Of a DNA stretch of 64,000 bases, positions 43,017 to 51,656 are shown piece after piece. Under the pieces are notes generated by a model that saw only the letters and a list, made by a program, of their open reading frames with translations, made no database searches and was not told the origin of the DNA. The first letter of the stretch is position 1, and the number at the start of each line of letters is the position of its first letter. A program made the position numbers and the translations under genes. Origin of the DNA: Nannochloropsis salina CCMP1776 (Eukaryota; Sar; Eustigmatophyceae; Eustigmatales; Monodopsidaceae); contig SDOX01000071.1 in assembly GCA_004565275.1 (NCBI GenBank), positions 25,724 to 89,723 of the forward strand, given 5' to 3'.

Positions 43017-45821
43017 TTACGTTTTTGCCCAAACAGGCAAATTAGCAAACTCCTTGACAATCGAAATGTGGTAAGGAATTTCATCAAGCCCCAGTCTTCT
43101 AAAGCTAGGTTGACCCATTGGGGTCGTTTCAGGGCCTATGACGTATTGACAGTGCTGGCTCAGAGTGGAAGGGAATTCATTCGTTGCCAAGGTATGATAC
43201 GAATCGCCGCTTCCTTCGCCGTGCCAACCATCGGGCAGATCGATGTCGCGAAGAAGGCTTTTCCGCACAACACGTGCGTCGTTCTCGCGATAATAACAGG
43301 ACTTGACTGGCACAAATACGGGATAGAAGGCTTCATCGTACACGATGCGAGCCCACATAACAGCATCGGCGGGGTGGCCTGGAATTCTCTTGTACCGCGT
43401 CAAGATTTTCGCTGCATTGAATGCAATAGACGAATGAAAAGTATCGCATTGTTTGGGGGGGACAGTATGGCTCATACCTGTTAGGATGTCGTGTAAGACT
43501 GGCATTTCTTGATTCGAATGATTGATACACCATGTTGTTACAAACGTCGCTCCTGTTCGGATACCGTCGAGTATATTTTGAAGGTGATCAGTGTCCCATC
43601 CATCGTCATCATCCAAATGAACGATCCATTCAAATCCATCGCCAAGAGCACGATCAATTGCGTTATTCATAGCAATAGCACCAGCATTATACCAAAGTTC
43701 AGTCCCAGTAAGTTTTCCACGCTCCCCAGGCTCTGGGAGATTGTACATCTGAACGCGAGAATCGTCAAAGAAGGATAGTGACTTCCACTCCGTTTCATCA
43801 TCGTAATGATCCGCTGTCATGTAGAGCTTCCAGTTACGGTAAGACTGCTGCTGAAGCATCTTCCAGAGTCGCTCCAATATAGGCGGAGTGGATCCATCGG
43901 GGCGTCGATAAGTTGCGACTGCCACACACAGCACTGGCGTGGAGCGCTCCAATCCAGGAGTGAGTAGGGGAGAGAAACTGAACTTTCCCGGTTTTTGGAA
44001 AATGAACTCATTAATGAAAGAAGCATTGACTTGTGGGTGAATACCATGAATGTTCTGTGGACTCCCAATTGGGATGAGATCAGTAGATTTTGCAATGTTA
44101 TCCACTGCCCCTCTCACAGCTCCGCTGTACTGCCAATCCAAATAATCGTCAAACACCATAAAACCTCCTGGGCGTAAGAGATCGACTGTATTATCATAGT
44201 CAGCCCATACACCTTTTGCTGAATGATCTCCGTCGATGAAGATAATGTCGAATGTTTCTCCAACAGGGAGAGCTACCGGCGAGAAGCCGACATGAAGATC
44301 CCAGGGCCTAGTCAGGTTACAGAGGGAATTGGGCACTATGGAGGCAAGATTTTTCCGAATAGTAGACTCTTGATCCAAAGAACCCCCGAAATGCTCAGTC
44401 GAAAGGACACAAGGGTCAACGAGAGTTGCATACGTCGGGAAAGGATGACTCAGCATAAAGGCGGAGGAAATTCCGGTATAGCTGCCAATTTCAAGGTACT
44501 TTGCTGGACGGTTTCCGAGGTGAGATCGCAAGTCGTACAAAATGTGCGTTGCATCGTGAAAGCTTCGCTCCTGAATTCTCTCCTGAATAGATCTCAACAC
44601 AGAAAGGGCCGTTTCTGTTGAATTCCAATCCGACGGAAACAAGTCAGTCTCCACGGGCAAGGGCTTCAGACTCCCTTGCAAATCATTTTGCCTCTCCATT
44701 ATAGAGACGCGATAGAGCACTACCATGACACAGATCATAAAGTAGTAGTAAGAACGATGTGGCTCTGCAGGGCACCGCGGGAGCTGATTGGAAAAGAAGT
44801 AGACAGCAGCAACGGTAGCAAACGCGCACACATTGAACAGTGGGGTGATGGACGTCCCGAACAAAAACGTACTCGCAACCGTAGAGAGCAGCACGCTGAT
44901 ACCAATGGCAAGTCCTTTCAATACATTGTCAGCGTACTTGATGACAGCAGATACGAGAAGACCCCCGCCAGAGAAGAGTAAAACTTGACACCACACCAAA
45001 GGAGTAAATCCATACAAAAAAGGCGAATTTTTGCCTGATTCTTCACTTTTCTGGAAAAAAAAATCACCTCTACCAATCATTTGCAGAAGGAGGATGACAA
45101 CGGAGCAGAAGGCTAATTGAATGTTACGCATCCAAATGGTTGGCGAATCTTTGATTTCTGTCTTGAGAATTTTTTCGAAATAGACTCCTGCGAAAGCACT
45201 CATCAGGCAGGAAAGAGTCACAGCAATGAGACCGATGATTAATGGCTCGTTGCTTACCACGAAGAAAATGTGGGCATTACTTTTTGTTGGAGCATCGGTG
45301 ACTTTCTTTTCCTCGAGCGTGACGAGGGCTACGCTCATGAAAATAATGACCAGACATGCCCATTGTCGAGACGAATAATGACGCCCCAAAACCAATACGC
45401 TCACGACTGCCGTAACTATAAGCTTGGTTTGAACCATAACTTGGAATATCGGGACGGAGAGATTGGAAATGGCCACGTACAACAACGTGTTGGACGCCCA
45501 GTAGAATACGGCAGGAACCGATATCCTGAGCAGATCATGAGGACGACCGTAAAGCCGTTCCTTGAGAGTTTTGAAGCCCTTTCGGGTAATAGCGCGAGGT
45601 AGTGTTTGTGTTCGAAAACTTGCTGCGAATTCAAGAAGGACGCTTATCACGAGCTTCATAAGTTCGCTGACGAGAATGAATTGACCAATGTCATATAAGT
45701 TGTCCTTGTCGACGGCTTGGCGCGTGAAATGACCCAGTAACGCAGTCAAGGTGTTCTGAAGGACCAAAATAGTCAAGAGCATTACTTCAAATGAGAAGGG
45801 CATCTTTCTTGCTTCAAACAA
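43017..45821 (-). CDS. Three-domain fusion: nucleotide-sugar transporter - SAM methyltransferase - family 2-like glycosyltransferase
   Basis: One uninterrupted 934-codon frame. Residues 1-346 form an SLC35A-type Golgi nucleotide-sugar transporter with its signatures FAGVYFEKILK (210-220), MRNIQLAF (231-238) and GGLLVSAVIKYADNVLKGLA (286-305). An extra hydrophobic helix, YYYFMICVMVVLYRVSI (358-374), follows. Residues about 405-610 are a class I methyltransferase: KYLEIGSYTGISSAF (motif I, 441-455), FDIIFIDGDHSAKGVW (524-539), LLRPGGFMVFDDY (548-560). Residues about 627-860 are a GT-A glycosyltransferase: PVLCVAVATYRRPDG (629-643), GTELWYNAGAIAMNNAIDRA (706-725), and the DXD-type metal site IVHLDDDDGWDTDHL (733-747). 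SLC35A carriers exchange cytosolic UDP- or CMP-sugars into the Golgi; the fused enzymes could add and methylate the imported sugar. Ten carrier helices plus the eleventh would place both enzymes in the lumen (inference). The gene is intronless and AT-rich. The start may be Met1 or Met7. I know of no natural protein with this order. Confidence 0.88.
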   Translation of the reverse strand: MFEARKMPFSFEVMLLTILVLQNTLTALLGHFTRQAVDKDNLYDIGQFILVSELMKLVISVLLEFAASFRTQTLPRAITRKGFKTLKERLYGRPHDLLRISVPAVFYWASNTLLYVAISNLSVPIFQVMVQTKLIVTAVVSVLVLGRHYSSRQWACLVIIFMSVALVTLEEKKVTDAPTKSNAHIFFVVSNEPLIIGLIAVTLSCLMSAFAGVYFEKILKTEIKDSPTIWMRNIQLAFCSVVILLLQMIGRGDFFFQKSEESGKNSPFLYGFTPLVWCQVLLFSGGGLLVSAVIKYADNVLKGLAIGISVLLSTVASTFLFGTSITPLFNVCAFATVAAVYFFSNQLPRCPAEPHRSYYYFMICVMVVLYRVSIMERQNDLQGSLKPLPVETDLFPSDWNSTETALSVLRSIQERIQERSFHDATHILYDLRSHLGNRPAKYLEIGSYTGISSAFMLSHPFPTYATLVDPCVLSTEHFGGSLDQESTIRKNLASIVPNSLCNLTRPWDLHVGFSPVALPVGETFDIIFIDGDHSAKGVWADYDNTVDLLRPGGFMVFDDYLDWQYSGAVRGAVDNIAKSTDLIPIGSPQNIHGIHPQVNASFINEFIFQKPGKFSFSPLLTPGLERSTPVLCVAVATYRRPDGSTPPILERLWKMLQQQSYRNWKLYMTADHYDDETEWKSLSFFDDSRVQMYNLPEPGERGKLTGTELWYNAGAIAMNNAIDRALGDGFEWIVHLDDDDGWDTDHLQNILDGIRTGATFVTTWCINHSNQEMPVLHDILTGMSHTVPPKQCDTFHSSIAFNAAKILTRYKRIPGHPADAVMWARIVYDEAFYPVFVPVKSCYYRENDARVVRKSLLRDIDLPDGWHGEGSGDSYHTLATNEFPSTLSQHCQYVIGPETTPMGQPSFRRLGLDEIPYHISIVKEFANLPVWAKT

Positions 45822-46317
45822 CAGATAACAACAAGGACAGGATAGAGGTTGAACGATGTCAGCTCCCTCTTAGGACCCTGGATAAAATTTGTGGTGGGTT
45901 GTTTTCGATAAGATGATGATGTAGCCTGTGCACTTCGAATGGTCTCGAAGACTATGTCTTCTCGACAGGTGTTGCACTTCATTTTGTAAGTCACTTCATC
46001 ATGCCTAGAACATTGTTCATTCAAAAAAGGAACATTACGTCATTGTTGAGAAAACTTGCTCCTATTTAAGAGCAATTGCCCCAAAACCGATTTCTCTACA
46101 TGGTTATATTATCTTATCCTCAAATTTCTACTTTTCCAATAGCCTTCACAAATCGTAAGCAGATTCACAATTCACTTGTGCATCAATTTCATCACAAGGA
46201 AACTCACGAGCCGCTCTTTACCAGCTCCCAGAGAGCTTTGTATGGAGTACACACGGAGGCTTTTTCAATTCATTTTCTTTTTAATTTTCATGCCTGGTCA
46301 TTATAATTGATGTTAGT
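45822..46317. other. Promoter region of the fusion gene
   Basis: AT-rich spacer immediately upstream of the 934-aa fusion gene (minus). No gene or repeat is seen before the tandem repeat at 46318. Confidence 0.4.
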
Positions 46318-46822
46318 CACCGGCATGGTGACACATACCCCTATCACATTATGGGCATCAAAATAAGCTCGCCCCGGGTCACGGGGGGTCACCGACTTGC
46401 CCTCCCCGAGATTCACCGATACTCGGGAAAACACAAGGATCTTTCCCGTCCCCCACCCATCCCACTCCCTCCCTCCATCCAAACGGGATACGCCGGAACT
46501 TGGGCCATTGAAATAAATATAGATTATATTGATACATTCTCAAGTCCTCCTGAACTTCCAGGAGTACCGGCTGCGGCACCGGCATGGTGACACATACATA
46601 TATGACATTATGGGCACCAAAATAAGCCGGGTCACCCCTCCCCAGAGATCCGCCGATACTCGGGAAAACTCAAGGATTCTAGTGAAACTTCCGAATCTTT
46701 CCCGTCCCCGATCCATCCTACTCCCTCCCTTCATCCAAATGGGATACGCTGAAACTCGGGCCATTAAAATGAATATAGATTGTATTCATACATTCTCAAG
46801 TCCTTCTGAACTTCGAGGAGTG
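46318..46822 (+). repeat. Tandem duplication of a ~259-bp unit
   Basis: Unit 1 is about 46318-46565 and unit 2 about 46577-46822. Both begin CACCGGCATGGTGACACATA and end in TTCTCAAGTCCT(C/T)CTGAACTT. Identity is about 80% with small indels. It lies in the divergent spacer between the two fusion genes. Confidence 0.85.
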
Positions 46823-47034
46823 AAAGCAATGTTACTTACAGTTGGCATCAAGTGTGCTCCTACCTCGTATATAGTCCTCAAAGGGCTTGTAGTAGGCAGC
46901 GCGGGAGGTGTCACGCTAGATTGCCTTGAATCTGCCCGTATCGATATGATGGTCACTACGAACAATGTCCATGTAGGCAGTACATTTGATATAGGACTGG
47001 CACATGTAATCTGGACGTTATATGATCATATCAC

Positions 47035-47476
47035 CTCTCCATATTTGTTTTTAAAACACTTGGCCTTTTGGTCTACAACCTTTGCTCTTCATGAGCTAAC
47101 CTTTTGACAGACCGCAATAACAAATTCATTCCTGTAGATGTCTCTGCTTGTTATTCTATCTTGATAATTAAGAGAGGAGCTGCTTTGCATGTATGACCAA
47201 CTCCACGAAAACTAGATAGACGAGGAACCATACCTCAACAAAATTAAGAGTCAAGATTCTGCATATCAATTCATTTTGTCTCATCTGGTCTCTTTGTCGG
47301 CTTTCAAAGAGCAATTGAGGTTGTCATGGAAGATGTAGGTGGCTGTGTTCACTACATTCCGTCTCCGTTTTTTTTTCAGTCAAGGTAGTTGGGTTGGATC
47401 ATTTACTGGCTGTTTCAAAGAAAGCACAGCATCATCCGTGGCAAATGTATAAATTGTCGTAATTGAAGATGTGGAT
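47035..47476 (+). repeat. Direct repeat R2, left copy, containing a remnant of the aminotransferase gene tail
   Basis: About 440 bp that recur at 49720-50170 in the same orientation and almost identical. Near 47143 it contains a decayed version of the last codons of the 47889-49676 gene (compare GTCTCTGCTTG..CATTC, AAGAGAGGAGCTGCTT and ACCAACTCCACGAAAACTAG with the true gene end). Confidence 0.9.
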
Positions 47477-47888
47477 GGTCGTTTCTAGGCAGTAGGCTAT
47501 CAGCGCAAGTGTGTAGACAGTGTACTATTCCTATGTAGGTCATCATGCTATCCGTACAAAATAAGCTACCAGTGCAATACAGGCTATTCCCACAATGCAC
47601 CGATAACCTGTTTTGCGCTGAAAACAATAAGGATGAGGGACAAGTTCTATTACTTAGTGAGCGGTACTCCTATCATTATGTTGGCTTAATAAGAAGGGTG
47701 TGTTGTGTATTATACAATCAGTAATATATTCACAGCTCAATAATATAATATTCGTGTTCAAAAATCATAGCGATAAGATCCTGATCCTAATATATTAATG
47801 TCATGCGATCCATTCAGGTGCCGAGGTAGCTTACATTGCCGTAATAGCTTGTTTCGCCGAGATAGGACATCGCCGCATCGTCATTGTC
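47477..47888. other. Promoter region of the acyltransferase-aminotransferase gene
   Basis: AT-rich sequence between direct repeat R2 and the start of the 595-aa gene. No clear motif is seen. Confidence 0.4.
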
Positions 47889-49676
47889 ATGTCAAGGACT
47901 AATGCTACAAGTTTGATAATCCCACGGCCTACTTCAAGGGTGGCAGTCCTTCGCGGTGGCGGCCGTCATGCAGCTGTTGTTTGGGAGCAAATTGCAAGTG
48001 GATATGAGGACGTAAGAGTGTGGGATGATTCCAAGAACGATGCCGACCTGCACCCCCTCCTACGGGGTCTCCCCAGATTCGATCCAAACAGTTACAACAT
48101 TGACACAAATTATGGCCATAGCCTTTCTTCGATTGATTGTTTCGTCGCAGTAGGCTCTCCAAGTGTTCGCAAAAAGCTTGTCGAAAGTGTTGAGAACGCA
48201 TCGCTTCCATCAGTCTTTTTTCCAACAGTCATCCACAAGACAGCTGTCATTACAGACACTACTCAAATTGGAATCGGTTGTTTCATCGGACCTCAAGCCT
48301 TGGTGAATACCAGCGCAATCGTTGGTAAATTTTGCCTCATCAATTCGGCTGCGATTGTCGAGCACGATTGTCGGTTGGGAGACTATGCGACTCTCAATCC
48401 AGGTGCTATGCTCTTGGGAAGTGTTATCATGGAGAGTTTGGCCACACTGGGCGCAAATGCAGCAGTACGAGAGAATCGTACCATAATGACCGGAGCCACT
48501 GTCGGAATGGGTGCTGCCGTTGTGCGAGACGTTGACGGACCCCTTTACGGCTTCTGGGGTGGCGTACCCGCCAGGCCCATTACCAGAACGATTGTCAGCG
48601 ATGATGGGCACCGAATTCGATGGTGTGTTAAAAAGTTATTTTCAATGGACCGATATGCTCAGTATCTGCATCGCAGTCTTGTAAAGGGACATCTCACTAA
48701 CGATGGACCGCTGCAGTCCGTTTTACATTCCAAGGTCAAGAATTTAGTTCGATCCAATCGCGATGTATTACTGGCTTCAAATGGAACTTCAGCACTCCAT
48801 GCACTCGCGGCGGGACTTGAATTACGAAAGGGAAGACATCTAAGATGGGTGACACAGGCCTTCACCTTCCCTTCCTCAATTCAGGGACCACTATCAGATG
48901 CCTTCGTGTGTGACATCGACGCCAATCTATACGGGCCCTGCATTCAATTTCTCAATGAGAGAAAAGCAGATTTTGATGGAGTTATCGTCACAAATTGCTT
49001 TGGATATCAGACGGAGATTCTCGCGTATGAGAAATGGTGCATTCGGAATGACAAATTCCTGATTTTCGACAATGCCGCCACTCCTTTGGGATTTGTCGAA
49101 GATGGCCGTTGCATTCACGATGTTGGAGATGGTGCCTTTATCAGCTTTCACGAGACAAAACCATTTGGTCGCGGCGAGGGAGGGGCCATATTTACAGGGA
49201 AAGACATTGCCCCTTTTGTTCATCAAGCGATGAATTTTGGATATGATATACCCAATCAGGTTCGTATTCCAAACCGTTATTCAAGCAATTGGAGAATGTC
49301 CGATTTCGCTGCTGCGGCGATTTGTGATCACATTGATCAAATCATTTCTGAAAAGTGGGAAGATAAGCTCAATGCTCTTACCCGTTTTTCAGCTGAAGAG
49401 CTTGGAAAAAAAGGATACCGGATGGCATTTCAAGTGTGCTATCCAACCATACTGAGTTGCCTGTTTGTGGATTTAGGCAATCAATCTGGTGAAGCCACTT
49501 GTCGGCAGCTGAATTCTCATGGGACTGAGGCAAAGCATTATTATCGTCCTCTTATCGATAGAACTGCAGCTCCCCGAGCTTGGGGACTTTACGATAGAAG
49601 TCTCTGCTTGCCATTCCATATTGGGATATCAAGAGAGGAGCTGCTTCGCATGTTCGACCAACTCCCCAAAAACTAA
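47889..49676 (+). CDS. PglD-like sugar N-acyltransferase fused to a DegT/WecE-type nucleotide-sugar aminotransferase
   Basis: An intronless 595-aa protein. Residues about 15-235 match the PglD/NeuD acyltransferase type: a Rossmann-like start (SRVAVLRGGGRHAAVVWEQI), SIDCFVAVGSPSVRKKLVE, then a left-handed beta-helix (VIHKTAVITDTTQIGIGCFI). INSAAIVEHDCRLGDY carries the expected catalytic His159, and GFWGGVPARPI closes the helix. Residues about 280-595 are a DegT/DnrJ/EryC1 aminotransferase: LLASNGTSALHALAAGL (PLP phosphate loop), VTQAFTFPSS, LIFDNAATPLGF (Asp pairing with the PLP ring nitrogen), and SFHETKPFGRGEGGAIF with the Schiff-base Lys424. These activities together turn a keto-sugar nucleotide into an N-acylated amino-deoxy sugar, as in bacterial O-antigen, pilin or S-layer glycans. 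The fusion, bacterial flavour and lack of introns suggest horizontal origin. The gene lies between two R2 repeats and diverges from the transporter-glycosyltransferase fusion. Sugar position and acyl group cannot be read from sequence. Confidence 0.88.
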   Translation: MSRTNATSLIIPRPTSRVAVLRGGGRHAAVVWEQIASGYEDVRVWDDSKNDADLHPLLRGLPRFDPNSYNIDTNYGHSLSSIDCFVAVGSPSVRKKLVESVENASLPSVFFPTVIHKTAVITDTTQIGIGCFIGPQALVNTSAIVGKFCLINSAAIVEHDCRLGDYATLNPGAMLLGSVIMESLATLGANAAVRENRTIMTGATVGMGAAVVRDVDGPLYGFWGGVPARPITRTIVSDDGHRIRWCVKKLFSMDRYAQYLHRSLVKGHLTNDGPLQSVLHSKVKNLVRSNRDVLLASNGTSALHALAAGLELRKGRHLRWVTQAFTFPSSIQGPLSDAFVCDIDANLYGPCIQFLNERKADFDGVIVTNCFGYQTEILAYEKWCIRNDKFLIFDNAATPLGFVEDGRCIHDVGDGAFISFHETKPFGRGEGGAIFTGKDIAPFVHQAMNFGYDIPNQVRIPNRYSSNWRMSDFAAAAICDHIDQIISEKWEDKLNALTRFSAEELGKKGYRMAFQVCYPTILSCLFVDLGNQSGEATCRQLNSHGTEAKHYYRPLIDRTAAPRAWGLYDRSLCLPFHIGISREELLRMFDQLPKN

Positions 49677-49719
49677 AGCTCCAAGATTGTCCAGACATAT
49701 ATTATTTATGATTGCACAC

Positions 49720-50170
49720 ATCTCCATATTTGTTTTTAAAACACTTGGCCTTTTGGTCTACAACCTTTGCTCTTGAGCTACACTTATGACAGACCGCAAT
49801 AAAAAAATCATTCCTGTAGATGTCTCTGCTTGCCATTCTATCTAAGATTCAAGATGAAATTAAGAGAGGAGCTGCTTTGCATGTATGACCAACTCCACGA
49901 AAACTAGATAGACGAGGAACCATACCTCAACAAAATTAAGAGTCAAGATTCTGCATATCAATTCATTTTGTCTCATCAGGTCTCTTTGTCGGCTTTCAAA
50001 GAGCAATTGAGGTTGTCATGGAAGATGTAGGTGGCTGTGTTCACTACATTCCGTCTCCGTTTTTTTTTCAGTCAAGGTAGTTGGGTTGGATCATTTACTG
50101 GCTGTTTCAAAGAAAGCACAGCATCATCCGTGGCAAATAGTATAAATTGTCGTGATTGAAGATGTGGGTG
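49720..50170 (+). repeat. Direct repeat R2, right copy
   Basis: Second copy of the 440-bp repeat, beginning 44 bp after the aminotransferase stop codon. Like the left copy it contains a decayed gene-tail remnant (near 49820), so the true gene end is followed by a second relic end. Confidence 0.9.
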
Positions 50171-50297
50171 TGGCACGGAGTCAGAGCATTTATACAGTTG
50201 TTTGGACATAAGCGTAGCGATCTTATTGGATGAAGGGGTGTGAAAAAATATTTTCATAGCCGAACTTTAAAGAATATCTATAGTACGACTTCTTACG

Positions 50298-50640
50298 CTA
50301 AGATGGTAGGGTGTAGGTGGATGCCATGCCGTGACAAGGGCAACAAGTCAACGTGTCAGAAGACTGAAGGCCTGCCAGGCCCTCAGCGCAGAGAGGCTGG
50401 ACGCTGTAGGCAGATAGAGAGCACTCAGGGGAAGAGAGGGAGAGTAGGGGGCACAGCCTCAACTGGTTGTGGCAACCAGCAATCTCTGCTGCTCGCACTG
50501 CTTTAATCCAATAGCGCAGGCGCTCCATGTCCATGGACTGCACCTGTGTGAAAGTAATCTTTAAGAGAAAGTGGTTACGCAAGGGCACATCGGCTGGGGA
50601 GAGAGACGAGAGTAAGTCAACCTCTTGAAGTATTGCCTCC
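50298..50640 (-). pseudogene. Possible exon pair of an unrecognised gene
   Basis: Minus-strand sequence reads like two short exons: PLRNHFLLKITFTQ, which may begin at a CAG acceptor and end at a GTGCAG donor, or run straight into VQSMDMERLRYWIKAVRAAE. No family is recognised. It may be a fragment carried by duplication beside the solo LTR. Weak evidence. Confidence 0.25.
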
Positions 50641-50659
50641 CGTTTTCAGATTCACTTAT

Positions 50660-51063
50660 TGACGCGAATATAGGAATGACATGATTATGACGCTAAAGGA
50701 ACAAGGGATCAGCGATAGGAGGTAACGAGAGCCGTTCAAGCCGTTCTACAGGATTACATCCGTTACAGCCGCTATACATGATTATATCCATTGTGGGCTC
50801 TACGGTCTGTACTACGATGTGCTGATCGCTTTTGTATCATGTCCTGGTTTGCGTCCACCTAATCATTTTGTAAGTCATATTATTATACGACATCAGGACT
50901 GGAGTCGACCAGTGTCTTTGGTTGTCTTTCGTATTGGTTATCTTAGTACAAGATTCTTGGATGAATCGTTTAGTATCTATTCTCAGGGAGAATATTAGTT
51001 CTACTGAAGAATTGAATTGGATATTGGGTTATCCGCAGCGTTTTGTTTGGTTCATTCGCATCA
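50660..51063 (+). mobile_element. Solo LTR of a Ty1/copia-type element (fossil)
   Basis: A 404-bp unit beginning TG and ending CA, flanked on both sides by the same 5 bp (CTTAT, at 50655-50659 and 51064-51068), as expected of an integrase-made target-site duplication. Its sequence matches the LTR at 51946-52308 at about 80% by eye. It holds no internal coding part, so it is the scar left by LTR-LTR recombination. The intact flanking duplication argues against great age; divergence from the other LTR shows they are from different insertions. Confidence 0.85.
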
Positions 51064-51171
51064 CTTATCCCTACTGCCATTGTCATTTATAAGACAACAA
51101 TGCAGAATATCCACTGCAAGGAGTGGGTAACATGGAGGAGCTGGCGGAGAACTCTCACTGTCCGGTCATGG

Positions 51172-51396
51172 CCGTTGGCGTCGAGAAGACAGAAAAGGTA
51201 AAGTCAGGCAAACGCAGTCCATGAAGTCAGACGTAGCAAATAGAAAAAACCATTCAATGCCTTAGACATAGCTGGAAACAATCATTCTTTTCGAATATAG
51301 TCCTCATTTTGCAAGTTTGCCCACGTACTTGCAGCCGTGAAGGAGTACGGTCCGAAGTTGCGGCCATGTTGACGTTCATTCGGTGAAGTTATCCCG
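51172..51396 (+). repeat. Dispersed repeat R1, copy 2
   Basis: Second copy of the repeat at 36463-36692, same orientation. Sequences on either side differ, which sets the borders of the shared segment. Confidence 0.75.
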
Positions 51397-51538
51397 GTGC
51401 TTTTCAACGGCTGATTGAGCCTTCCGTATGAAATGCTGTCGGAGTGGTCAACCAGTGGGGTCAAATGATGGATGAAAATGTTTTCGATGAGCTGTAGCGT
51501 GACCCCGTCAAGATTCGGCATGGATCAATTCTACTACA

Positions 51539-51656
51539 GCATGGACCGAGCACACCCCAGCATAGACCGATCACACCCCAGCAAAGACCGATCACACCCC
51601 AGCATGGATGGGTCACAATAAAGCAAGTATCGATCACATTCAAGCAAGTATTAAGC
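51539..51656 (+). repeat. 20/21-bp minisatellite
   Basis: Five to six units of the type GCATAGACCGATCACACCCC, the first three well conserved and later ones increasingly changed. Confidence 0.85.

Noticed and set aside
47030-50175. Reading the 440-bp direct repeats as LTRs of an element carrying the aminotransferase gene
   Set aside because: They lack TG...CA ends, a primer-binding site and a target duplication, and they contain relics of the gene's own tail, so tandem duplication explains them better.
51539-51656. Possible CRISPR-like array
   Set aside because: Units are contiguous 20/21-bp tandem repeats without spacers, in a eukaryotic genome; this is a minisatellite.
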